DNA from: an uncultured Desulfatitalea sp.
GTDB taxonomy: Bacteria; Desulfobacterota; Desulfobacteria; Desulfobacterales; Desulfosarcinaceae
Length of the DNA: 64,000 nucleotides
Direction: 5' to 3'
NCBI GenBank assembly: GCA_937868765.1
Contig: CALMNL010000004.1
Span: 632,749 to 696,748, forward strand
Shown here: piece after piece, positions 36,214 through 49,297 of the stretch
How positions within the stretch are numbered: the stretch's first letter is position 1
Layout: each line of letters opens with the position of its first letter
Notes under the pieces: model-generated
What the model saw: the letters and a program-made list of their open reading frames with translations, nothing else
Database searches by the model: none
What the model was told of the DNA's origin: nothing
Translations under genes and position numbers: made by a program

Positions 36214-37344
36214 ATGTGTCGTTTATTTGCCATCACCAGCAAAACACCCCTCTCCCCCATGGTGGCCATGGAAGCCATGGACATCATGCGCGAAGGCCAT
36301 GACGGTTCGGGCGTGGGGCTGTTCTTGCGCGACCTCTCGGGCCCCTTCGAAGAGATGAAAGAAGCCCCAATCCTGTCGGGCATCTTCACCGAAGCGGGCA
36401 TCAAGCGGCTCGATCGTTTCATGATGGATCTGGGTTTCATGACCAAGTACAAGATCTCCATCAAGGTGCCCAAGGTGCCGCTGCCCGGCACCCCGCGCCG
36501 GGATGTATACCTGATCCGGGCCTATGAATATCCCGAAGGCTGGGAGGCGCTGCCGTTCCAGGAGCTGGGACGGCGGCTGCTGAACATCCGCCTGCAGCTG
36601 CGGACCATGGGCGAAAAGGAAGAGGACATGATCGTCTTTTCCTTCTGGCCCGACGTGATCATGATCAAGGAGATCGGCGATCCGATGAAGGTGGCGCACC
36701 ATCTGAACCTGGACCGCAAGGAACTGCATGCCCGGGTGATCATGGCCCAGGGGCGCCAGAACACCAACTACGCCATCAATCTCTACGCCTGCCACCCCTT
36801 CTTCATCGAAGGCTACGCCACCATGACCAACGGCGAGAATACGGCCTTCGTGCCCATCCGGGAGTATCTGCTCTCGCGTAACGTGCTGGGCTACACCGGC
36901 TACCAGTCCGATTCGGAGGTATTCACCCACATCCTGCACTATACGCTGAACCGATTGGGGTTGGGGATCGAGGCCTACAAACACATCATCACGCCGCTGC
37001 AGGACAAAGACCTTACGGCCCATCCCAACGGCGCGTTCCTCAAGCAATTGAAGCACAGCTGCCGGCAGCTGACCATCGACGGCCCCAACTGCGTCATCGG
37101 CTGCCTGCCCGACCACAGCCTGTTCATGGTTCAGGACCGCAAGAAGCTGCGCCCCGGCGTGGTGGGCGGCAAGCCCGGCTGCTGGGCCTTTTCCTCGGAG
37201 ATCTGCGGCCTGGACGCCGCCATTCCGGATCGCGATAAAAGCAAAGATTTTCAGCCCATGCATCTGGACACGACCATGGTCGGTCCGGACCGCCAGGAGG
37301 TAAAGATATGCTCCCAAACCGCCCCATTAGCCCTTCCACACTGA
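36214..37344 (+). CDS. Glutamate synthase, glutaminase subunit (archaeal-type GltB1)
   Basis: A 376-residue class II glutamine amidotransferase with Cys2 as nucleophile (MCRLFAITSKTPLSP) and the EGHDGSGVG substrate loop. It corresponds to the N-terminal domain of bacterial GltB encoded as a separate gene. It frees ammonia from glutamine and passes it to the FMN subunit. AAGGAAAGG precedes the ATG. The next gene starts within it (37-base overlap), so assembly is probably coupled. First gene of a three-gene glutamate synthase operon. Confidence 0.88.
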   Translation: MCRLFAITSKTPLSPMVAMEAMDIMREGHDGSGVGLFLRDLSGPFEEMKEAPILSGIFTEAGIKRLDRFMMDLGFMTKYKISIKVPKVPLPGTPRRDVYLIRAYEYPEGWEALPFQELGRRLLNIRLQLRTMGEKEEDMIVFSFWPDVIMIKEIGDPMKVAHHLNLDRKELHARVIMAQGRQNTNYAINLYACHPFFIEGYATMTNGENTAFVPIREYLLSRNVLGYTGYQSDSEVFTHILHYTLNRLGLGIEAYKHIITPLQDKDLTAHPNGAFLKQLKHSCRQLTIDGPNCVIGCLPDHSLFMVQDRKKLRPGVVGGKPGCWAFSSEICGLDAAIPDRDKSKDFQPMHLDTTMVGPDRQEVKICSQTAPLALPH

Positions 37345-38942
37345 GCGTCAAGGACCTGCTCTGGCAAGTCGCGTGGAGCAAAGACAAATGCACGCTGTGC
37401 GGCCGTTGCACTTCGGTGTGCCCCGTGAGCGCCATCGAGCTGGGCGTCTTCCGCAAGCGTACCCTGAATACGGACCTGGCCTCGGCCGCGCCGCCGTCCA
37501 ATGTCTATCAGGTCTACCACGGCATCCGCCAGAAGACCGACCCGGCCTATGCCTGTGTGGGCTGCGCCATGTGCAACCTGGTGTGCCCCAACGACGCCAT
37601 CGTCCCCATGCACTCGGATGAAGCCGACAAGCAGCGCTTTCACATCAACCGCGGCGGGTCGCCCCGCAGTCGGGGCGGACGGCGCAATGTGCCCGGCGGC
37701 ATCCTGGACCAGATCAAGTTCATTCGGATCTCCATGCTTACCGACCCGGCCCTGGACGCCGGCCGGCACGAGTTCGAGCTGCGCACCCTGCTGGGCCGGG
37801 TGTTGCCTCCCGAAGAGAATATCAAGTTCTTCAAGGAGAACGGCTGGATTCCGCCGGTGCGTGAAATCTATCCCCTGGTCATCGGCAGCATGTCTTTCGG
37901 CGCCTTGTCACCCAACATGTGGGAAGGACTGCAGCTGGGGGTGGCCTACCTCAACGAAGAGCTGGGCATGCCCGTGCGCATGTGCACCGGCGAGGGCGGC
38001 TGCCCGCCGCGCCTGCTGCGCAGCCGCTTCCTGAAGTACACCATCCTGCAGATCGCCAGTGGCTACTTCGGCTGGGACGAGATCATCCACGCCTTGCCCG
38101 AGATGAAGGAAGACCCCTGCGCCATCGAAATCAAATACGGTCAGGGGGCCAAGCCCGGCGACGGCGGCCTGCTCATGTGGCACAAAGTCAATAAGCTCAT
38201 CGCGGCCATCCGCGGCGTGCCCACGGGGGTGAGCCTGCCCAGCCCGCCCACCCACCAGACCAAGTACTCCATCGAGGAGGCCGTGGCCAAGATGATCCAG
38301 TCCATGTACATGGCCTGGGGCTTCCGCGTGCCGGTCTATCCCAAGATTTCGGGCACCTCCACGGCCATGGCGGTCTTGAACAACCTGACCCGCAACCAGT
38401 ACGCGGCAGGCCTGGCCATCGACGGCGAGGACGGCGGCACGGGCGCGGCCTACAACGTTTCCATGGACCATATGGGCCACCCCATCGCCACCAACATCCG
38501 CGACGCTTACCTGAACCTGGCCAAATTGGGCAAGCAGAACGAGATCCCCCTGTTTGCCGGCGGTGGCGTGGGCAAGAACGGCAACCTGGCGGCCAATGCG
38601 GCGGCCCTGATCATGCTGGGCGCCAGCGGCGTGCAGATCGGCAAATACGTCATGCAGGCCGCCGCCGGCTGCCTGGGATCCGAGAGCGACCGCTGCAACA
38701 TCTGCAACATCGGCCAGTGCCCCAAAGGCATCACCTCCCAGGACCCCCGGCTGTACCGCCGTCTGGATGTGGACATGGTAGCCGAACGCGTGGTGGACCT
38801 GTTCCTGAGTTTCGACACCGAACTCAAAAAGATCGTGGCGCCGCTGGGCCGTTCCACCACCCTGCCCATCGGCATGTCGGATGCGTTGGGCATCAGCGAC
38901 TACCACGCGGCGGAGCGGTTGAGTATCAAGTATGTGGTTTAA
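37308..38942 (+). CDS. Glutamate synthase, FMN/Fe-S subunit (GltB2 with ferredoxin domain)
   Basis: A 544-residue protein. Residues about 20-105 carry two 4Fe-4S sets (CTLCGRCTSVCPV and CVGCAMCNLVCPN), and the rest is the FMN-binding glutamate synthase barrel (IGSMSFGALSPNMWEG, GEGGCPPR, GQGAKPGDGG, AGLAIDGEDGGTGAAY). SDRCNICNIGQCPKGITSQDP supplies the 3Fe-4S cysteines of GltS. It reduces 2-iminoglutarate to glutamate. The N-terminal ferredoxin domain suggests electrons arrive from ferredoxin or from the fused subunit encoded next. AGGAGG lies 7 bases before the ATG. Confidence 0.9.
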   Translation: MLPNRPISPSTLSVKDLLWQVAWSKDKCTLCGRCTSVCPVSAIELGVFRKRTLNTDLASAAPPSNVYQVYHGIRQKTDPAYACVGCAMCNLVCPNDAIVPMHSDEADKQRFHINRGGSPRSRGGRRNVPGGILDQIKFIRISMLTDPALDAGRHEFELRTLLGRVLPPEENIKFFKENGWIPPVREIYPLVIGSMSFGALSPNMWEGLQLGVAYLNEELGMPVRMCTGEGGCPPRLLRSRFLKYTILQIASGYFGWDEIIHALPEMKEDPCAIEIKYGQGAKPGDGGLLMWHKVNKLIAAIRGVPTGVSLPSPPTHQTKYSIEEAVAKMIQSMYMAWGFRVPVYPKISGTSTAMAVLNNLTRNQYAAGLAIDGEDGGTGAAYNVSMDHMGHPIATNIRDAYLNLAKLGKQNEIPLFAGGGVGKNGNLAANAAALIMLGASGVQIGKYVMQAAAGCLGSESDRCNICNIGQCPKGITSQDPRLYRRLDVDMVAERVVDLFLSFDTELKKIVAPLGRSTTLPIGMSDALGISDYHAAERLSIKYVV

Positions 38943-38953
38943 ATAATAGAAAA

Positions 38954-39034
38954 CTGGTTTTAGGTGGCGGATGGAAGTTATTGGATAAAAAATAGATAGA
39001 ACACCATCACCTGAAACTTAAGACCTAAAACCAG
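38954..39034. repeat. Inverted repeat element between glutamate synthase genes
   Basis: CTGGTTTTAGGT (38954-38965) and its exact complement ACCTAAAACCAG (39023-39034) bound an AT-rich 57-base interior, in sharp contrast with the GC-rich genes on either side. It could be an intergenic repeat or a long stem-loop in the operon mRNA. Confidence 0.65.
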
Positions 39035-39052
39035 GCCCACTTAGGAACGAAC

Positions 39053-41386
39053 ATGGAAAGCAAAGATTACGTCACAATTTCAGGCCGTGAGAACGGCACA
39101 AGAATCGAATCCCGCGTCCTCGAAGAGAAGATCCAGGCGGCTGTCGCCCAGGGCCAGACGCGGCTCTCCATCGAAGCCTATGGCCAGCACGGCATCGGCG
39201 GGCGCCTGTGGCGGGCCGCAGATCAGAAAGTGCACGTGGTGGTGAACGGGCCCACCGGCCAGCGGGTGGGTTCCATGGGGTTCCCCAACACCTGGATCGA
39301 TGTCATGGGGCCGGCCTCGGACGACGTGGGCTGGCTCAATGCCGGCGCCACCATCGTGGTCCACGGCAACGCGGGCAACGGCGCGGCCAACGCCATGGCC
39401 CAGGGCAGGATCTACGTGGCCGGCAACATTGGGGCCCGAGGCATGACCATGACCAAACACAACCCGCGCTTCGAGCCGCCCGAGCTGTGGGTCATGGGGT
39501 CGGTGGGCGATTACTTCGGCGAGTTCATGGCCGGCGGTGTGGCCGTCGTTTGCGGCCACAACCCCCAGACTCCGGGAAACGTGCTCGGCTACCGTCCCCT
39601 GGTGGGCATGGTGGGCGGCAAGGTGTTCGTGCGCGGCCCTCACCGTGGCTTCAGCCAGGCCGACGCCATACTGGTGCCCATCGACGACGAGGAGTGGCAG
39701 TGGCTCACCAGCGGTCTGCGGGCGTTTCTGGAGCACATCCATCAGCCCGAGATCTCGTTCACCCTGCTCTCCGAACGCGAGCAGTGGCAGTGCATCCGGG
39801 CGCGCATGCCCCAGGAACGCGCCGGCAAGAGCAAGCGCGCCATGGGCGATTTCCATAACCAAGTCTGGGACAAGACCCTGGGAAAAGGCGGCCTGGTGGG
39901 CGACCTGACCCAGCTGGACCGCAGCGTCATTCCCCTGATCGTCCACGAGGAGCTGCGGCGCTATGTGCCGGTCTGGGAGAACTACGAGTACAAGGCGCCC
40001 TGCGAGGCCACCTGCCCCACCGGCATCCCGGTGCAGACCCGCTGGCGCCTGGTGCGCGAAGGCAGGGTGGACGAGGCCGTGGACCTGGCCCTGGCCTACA
40101 CGCCTTTTCCAGCCACGGTGTGCGGCTATCTGTGCCCCAACCTGTGCATGCAGGCGTGTACCAAGCAGTCGGCCTTCATGGCACCGGTGGATGTCACCCA
40201 GCTGGGCCAGGCCAGCATCAAAGCCAAGGCGCCGGCGCTCCCGCCCCTTTCGGGCAAGCGGGTCGCGGTGATCGGCGGCGGCCCGGCCGGCCTCTCGGTG
40301 GCCTGGCAGCTGCGGCTCAAGGGGCACGAGGCGGTGGTCTATGACCAAGCCAAGCGCCTGGGCGGCAAGATCGCGGCCTCGATCCCCCAGAGCCGGATTC
40401 CCAAAGAGGTGTTCGATACGGAGATCGAACGCATCGCCAAAGTGATCCCCCATGTGCACCTGCAGCAGCGGATGAAACCGGATGAGGTCGAGCAGCTCGC
40501 GGCCGACTTCGATTTCGTGGTCATCGCCGCCGGCGCCCAGAAGCCGCGCACCCTGCCCATTCCTGGGAAGGAACGCATGACGCCGGCCCTTGATTTCCTG
40601 GCGGCGGCCAAGGCCGGCACGGCCAGCGTGGGCAAACGGGTGGTCATCATCGGCGCCGGCAACGTGGGTTGCGATGTGGCCACCGAGGCAGCCCGCCTGG
40701 GCGCCGAAGATATCCTGCTGCTGGACGTGCAGGAGCCGGCCTCGTTCGGCAAGGAGCGCCACGAGGCCGAACGGGTGGGCGCCCGATTCCGCTGGCCGGT
40801 CTTCACCCAGGCCATCGTCAAGGAGGGCGTCCAACTCGACACCGGCGAGATCATCCCGGCCGATTCGGTCTTCGTCTCCATCGGCGATGCGCCGGACTTG
40901 GCGTTCCTGCCGGCGGACGTGGCCGTGGAGCGCGGTTTCATCAAGGTGGACGAGAACTACCAGACCTCCAACCGCCAGGTGTTCGCCATCGGCGACGTGG
41001 TGCGGCCCGGCCTGCTCACCGACGCCATCGGCGCCGGCCGGCGGGCGGCCCAGACCATCGACGATATTCTCGGGGGCAAACGCCCCACGGCCGATCCGCG
41101 CAAAATCATCGACATCCGACGGGTACACCTGGAGTACTATGATCCGCGGGTGGTGAGCTACGAGAACCTGGACCACTGCGGCAGCCAGTGCGCCTCCTGC
41201 GGCCAGTGCCGCGATTGCGGCATCTGCGTTTCGGTCTGCCCGGAAAGTGCCATCAGCAGGACCCAGACCGAAGACGGTCGTTTCGAGTATGTGGTCTCGG
41301 CCCAGCGGTGCATCGCCTGCGGCTTCTGCGCCGGCGCCTGCCCGTGCGGCATCTGGAACATGGTGGAAAATACACCCATGGGTTGA
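39053..41386 (+). CDS. Glutamate synthase GXGXG domain fused to a GltD-like NAD(P)H oxidoreductase
   Basis: A 777-residue fusion. Residues 1-250 are the GXGXG beta-helix that forms the C-terminus of normal GltB. From about 310 comes a DPYD-type Fe-S domain (CEATCPTGIPVQ, then CGYLCPNLCMQAC), then FAD and NAD(P) Rossmann sites (KRVAVIGGGPAGLSVAW, KRVVIIGAGNVGCDVA). Last is a two-cluster ferredoxin domain (CASCGQCRDCGICVSVCP, CIACGFCAGACPCG). It thus joins the structural domain of the large subunit to the electron-input subunit in one chain. With the two preceding genes it makes a complete NAD(P)H- or ferredoxin-linked glutamate synthase. AGGAACGAAC precedes the ATG. Confidence 0.9.
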   Translation: MESKDYVTISGRENGTRIESRVLEEKIQAAVAQGQTRLSIEAYGQHGIGGRLWRAADQKVHVVVNGPTGQRVGSMGFPNTWIDVMGPASDDVGWLNAGATIVVHGNAGNGAANAMAQGRIYVAGNIGARGMTMTKHNPRFEPPELWVMGSVGDYFGEFMAGGVAVVCGHNPQTPGNVLGYRPLVGMVGGKVFVRGPHRGFSQADAILVPIDDEEWQWLTSGLRAFLEHIHQPEISFTLLSEREQWQCIRARMPQERAGKSKRAMGDFHNQVWDKTLGKGGLVGDLTQLDRSVIPLIVHEELRRYVPVWENYEYKAPCEATCPTGIPVQTRWRLVREGRVDEAVDLALAYTPFPATVCGYLCPNLCMQACTKQSAFMAPVDVTQLGQASIKAKAPALPPLSGKRVAVIGGGPAGLSVAWQLRLKGHEAVVYDQAKRLGGKIAASIPQSRIPKEVFDTEIERIAKVIPHVHLQQRMKPDEVEQLAADFDFVVIAAGAQKPRTLPIPGKERMTPALDFLAAAKAGTASVGKRVVIIGAGNVGCDVATEAARLGAEDILLLDVQEPASFGKERHEAERVGARFRWPVFTQAIVKEGVQLDTGEIIPADSVFVSIGDAPDLAFLPADVAVERGFIKVDENYQTSNRQVFAIGDVVRPGLLTDAIGAGRRAAQTIDDILGGKRPTADPRKIIDIRRVHLEYYDPRVVSYENLDHCGSQCASCGQCRDCGICVSVCPESAISRTQTEDGRFEYVVSAQRCIACGFCAGACPCGIWNMVENTPMG

Positions 41387-41399
41387 TTTTCAATCCGGC

Positions 41400-41444
41400 T
41401 CCGGGATATGGAGACCCGGTTTTGGGGTCTCCGATGATCCCGGA
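41400..41444 (+). promoter_or_regulatory. Two-tier stem-loop upstream of carA
   Basis: The inner stem GGAGACCC/GGGTCTCC (41410-41432) is nested in an outer stem TCCGGGAT/ATCCCGGA (41400-41444). No T run follows, so it is more likely an mRNA leader structure or operon-end barrier than a standard terminator. It lies 92 bases before carA. Confidence 0.5.
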
Positions 41445-41536
41445 CGACAATTGACGTTTGATATCCCTGCGAGAGTGACATAGGTTACGGGATCGGGGCA
41501 CGGACGCAACGACCCTTTAAGAAACGAATCGAGCAT

Positions 41537-42673
41537 ATGAAAGCACTGTTAGCACTCGAAGACGGCCGGACCTTCCCGTGCCGGTCGTTCACCGGCCCGG
41601 GCGAAGTGGGCGGCGAGGTGGTCTTCAACACGGCCATGAGCGGCTATCAGGAGGTCCTCACCGATCCCTCCTACAGCGGCCAGCTGGTCACCATGACCTA
41701 CCCGCTCATCGGCAACTACGGCGTAAATATAGAGGATGTGGAATCGGACCGGGTACAGGTGGCGGCCTTCATCATCCGCGAATACCAGCCCGACTACAGC
41801 AACTACCGCGCCTCGCAAAGCCTGGCGGATTACCTTGCGGCCAACCGAATCGTGGGGGTAGACAGCCTCGACACCCGGGCGCTGACGCTGCACATCCGCA
41901 ACGTCGGGGCCATGCGCGCCTGCATCTCCACCGAGCAGACCGATCCCGCGGCCCTGGTGGCCAGGGCCCGCAGCCTGCCGAGCATGGCGGGCCTGGACCT
42001 GGCCAGGGCGGTGACCCGGACGCAGCCGTACCGCTGGGTGGACGGCCGGCCCGAACCCGTCGATGTGGAGCGCACCCCGCTGGACGAGCGCATCTGGCGT
42101 GAACGATCCGCCAAACGTTCGGTGGTGGCTATCGATTTCGGCATCAAGTACAATATCCTGCGCTCCCTTGCGGCCTGCGGCATGGAGGTGGTGGTTGTCC
42201 CGGCCTTCACCGAGGCCGACACCATCCGGCGCATGGCGCCCCACGGGGTGTTTCTCTCCAACGGCCCGGGCGATCCCGAGCCGGTCGTCTACGGCATCCG
42301 CACCATCCAGGCGCTTCTGGGCTACCGGCCCATTTTCGGCATCTGCCTGGGCCACCAGCTGTTGGGGCTGGCTGTGGGCGCCAAGACCTACAAGCTCAAA
42401 TTCGGACACCGGGGCATCAACCACCCGGTCAAAAACCTGACCACCGGCCGGGTGGAGATCACCTCCCAGAACCATGGTTTTGCCGTAGATGTGAACAGCC
42501 TCGATCTTTCCAAAATCGAAATCACCCACATCAATCTCAACGACAATACCCTGGAAGGCTTCCGGCACAAACAGATCCCGTTGCTGGCGATCCAATATCA
42601 CCCCGAAGCCGCGCCGGGGCCCCACGATGCCAGCTATCTGTTCCACGAATTTGCGGGAATGATGGAAAAATAA
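41537..42673 (+). CDS. carA: Carbamoyl-phosphate synthase small subunit
   Basis: A 378-residue CarA. The N-terminal domain is LEDGRTFPCRSFTGPGEVGGEVVFNTAMSGYQE. The class I glutaminase triad includes the cysteine in FGICLGHQLLGLA and the histidine-glutamate in IQYHPEAAPGPHD, with FLSNGPGDPE upstream. It supplies ammonia to CarB. The stop is immediately followed by the carB ATG. Ribosome-binding sequence is weak (only GAG). Confidence 0.96.
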   Translation: MKALLALEDGRTFPCRSFTGPGEVGGEVVFNTAMSGYQEVLTDPSYSGQLVTMTYPLIGNYGVNIEDVESDRVQVAAFIIREYQPDYSNYRASQSLADYLAANRIVGVDSLDTRALTLHIRNVGAMRACISTEQTDPAALVARARSLPSMAGLDLARAVTRTQPYRWVDGRPEPVDVERTPLDERIWRERSAKRSVVAIDFGIKYNILRSLAACGMEVVVVPAFTEADTIRRMAPHGVFLSNGPGDPEPVVYGIRTIQALLGYRPIFGICLGHQLLGLAVGAKTYKLKFGHRGINHPVKNLTTGRVEITSQNHGFAVDVNSLDLSKIEITHINLNDNTLEGFRHKQIPLLAIQYHPEAAPGPHDASYLFHEFAGMMEK

Positions 42674-45949
<3,276 letters not shown>

Positions 45950-46025
45950 TCGGCAGTATCGCCCGCAGGCGCGACACGGTCGCGTCCGCGGTTAAAAATT
46001 GCATTTTATCCGAGGCTAAGTTGAC

Positions 46026-47489
<1,464 letters not shown>

Positions 47490-47629
47490 GCGCGCTGAAA
47501 GGCGGAGGCCTGCCGTCATTTTCGGTAATGGATGGTTCGGGGTGGCAGAATTTGTGCTTGCCTTTTGATCCCGCAAAAGCCTACATTAAGGCTGTCGGCC
47601 GGTTTCGACGCGAGCACAGGAGATTTTTG

Positions 47630-48235
47630 ATGCTTGAATCCAAATTCCTTAAAGAGAATATAGAGAATATCCAGCGTCTCATGTCCATCCAGGCGCTCAA
47701 GCACTTCGAGACCCGCAACCTGGGCAAACTGCTGCGCCTGAGCAAGATCCGGCAGTACGAAGACGGCGAGCAGATCATCCAGGAAGGGGACATGGATCCC
47801 TGGCTCTACTTTCTGCTGTCGGGCAAGATCCGCATCACCAAAGAGGGTGAGGAGATCGGCACCATCTCGCGCAAAGGCGAAATTTTCGGCGAGATGCGCA
47901 TCATCGATGACCAGAGCCGCTCGGCTTCCGTGCACGCCGTGGGGCAAACGGTCTGCCTGGCCGTGGACACTTCGGCCGGCAAGCGCATGGATGCCGCCGA
48001 CGAAAAGGAAGCCCGACTCGATTTCCTGCTGCTGCTGTATCGTATCTTCGCGGAATACATCACCGCGCGGCTGCGCTTGACCAATGAGGAACTGGTAAAG
48101 GCCAAGCGCGATGCCCAGAAGCCCGCATCCCCCCAGGAAGCCGACAAAGCCAAATCCGAGGCGGACAAGCCCGGCACGGGCAAAACCGCGGCGGGCAAAG
48201 CCGGGTCGCACAAACGGTATATTGAAAGTGTCTGA
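47630..48235 (+). CDS. Cyclic nucleotide-binding domain protein
   Basis: A 201-residue protein. The ATG at 47630 has ACAGGAG 7 bases upstream. Residues about 20-140 form a cNMP-binding beta roll (YEDGEQIIQEGDMDPWLYFLLSGKIRI, then GEIFGEMRIIDDQSRSASVHA in the phosphate-cassette position). No helix-turn-helix follows. Instead there is a helix and a lysine/alanine-rich low-complexity tail of about 45 residues. It is therefore a sensor without its own DNA-binding domain. It overlaps the radical SAM gene by 8 bases, so the two products probably interact. Confidence 0.85.
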   Translation: MLESKFLKENIENIQRLMSIQALKHFETRNLGKLLRLSKIRQYEDGEQIIQEGDMDPWLYFLLSGKIRITKEGEEIGTISRKGEIFGEMRIIDDQSRSASVHAVGQTVCLAVDTSAGKRMDAADEKEARLDFLLLLYRIFAEYITARLRLTNEELVKAKRDAQKPASPQEADKAKSEADKPGTGKTAAGKAGSHKRYIESV

Positions 48236-49238
48236 CCTCTCGGCCCAAACCGTCAGCTTTGCCAGTAACGCCGCCAATGTCTTTTTCCACATTCTGACCC
48301 AGTGCAACCTGCACTGCCGCCACTGCTACATCAATCCGGCGCAGCACGGCACCCAGCGCTTGGCGTTGGACACCATCCGGGCGTGGCTAGGCGTCATGGC
48401 CCGGCGCAGCCCGGGCGCCAACCTCATCTTCCTGGGCGGCGAGCCCACCCTGCATCCCGACCTGGCCGACGCCGTAAAAAGCGCCCGCGAGCTGGGCTAC
48501 GGCTCCATCACCATCGACACCAACGGCTACCTGTTCCATGACATCCTTTCGAAAATCACGCCGGTGCAGGTGGATTACATCAGCTTCAGCCTGGATGGCG
48601 CCTCGCCCGCCACCAACGACCCGATCCGCGGCCAGGGCTCCTTTGAGGTCTGCACCCAGGGGATTCGCCGGGCCAAAGCCAGGGGCTTCCGTACCAGTTT
48701 GATCTACACGGTCAGCCGTCTCAACCTGGCGGAGCTGGCTGCCGTGCCCGCACTGCTCGGTGAGCTGAAAATCGACCGTTTCTTCATTCAGGTGATCGGT
48801 TTGCGCGGCCAGTCGGCGACCGGCGCAGAAGACCGGTCCGGCGATCTTCAGGTCAGCCGCCGGGAATGGGAAACCCATGTCCTGCCGGTGGCCCGTCAGG
48901 CGGCCGGCCTGGGTATCCCCGTGATCTACCCCAAAGTCTACCTTTCGCCCGGCGAGCCGTTCGCCTGTGCCGGCAAAGTGGCCGACAACTACTTTATCTT
49001 CCCCAACGGTAGGGTCTACCGCTGCCCCCTGTGCGAAGACTTCCCGCTGCACAGCCTGTGCTTGGAGCACGACCGACTGGTCGAAATGCCCCCCATCAAC
49101 GAAAAGGACCTGTTTCAACTGAATATCCCCGAAGGGTGCGTGATGAACAAGCTGATCCAGCCCGGCAACCTGAGCTATGACGCCGACGGGAAAGCAGAAT
49201 TTCAAATCGCCTGCTGCCTGATCAAAGAGCGGCTCTGA
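48228..49238 (+). CDS. Radical SAM protein
   Basis: About 336 residues from a GTG at 48228 that overlaps the preceding stop; a TTG at 48222 is an alternative. The cluster motif is CNLHCRHCYINP (Cys26, Cys30, Cys33), followed by FLGGEPTLHPDL and DTNGYLF. A C-terminal set, CAGKVADNYFIFPNGRVYRC and PLCEDF, resembles a SPASM-type auxiliary cluster site. Such enzymes modify peptides or cofactors, and the substrate here is unknown. Coupling to a cNMP-binding protein is unusual. Confidence 0.85.
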   Translation: MSDLSAQTVSFASNAANVFFHILTQCNLHCRHCYINPAQHGTQRLALDTIRAWLGVMARRSPGANLIFLGGEPTLHPDLADAVKSARELGYGSITIDTNGYLFHDILSKITPVQVDYISFSLDGASPATNDPIRGQGSFEVCTQGIRRAKARGFRTSLIYTVSRLNLAELAAVPALLGELKIDRFFIQVIGLRGQSATGAEDRSGDLQVSRREWETHVLPVARQAAGLGIPVIYPKVYLSPGEPFACAGKVADNYFIFPNGRVYRCPLCEDFPLHSLCLEHDRLVEMPPINEKDLFQLNIPEGCVMNKLIQPGNLSYDADGKAEFQIACCLIKERL

Positions 49239-49297
49239 AACGGACTTTTTACCGACATACCGACCCCCGGAGCCTGGGCCGGGGAAAAGATCGAAAC

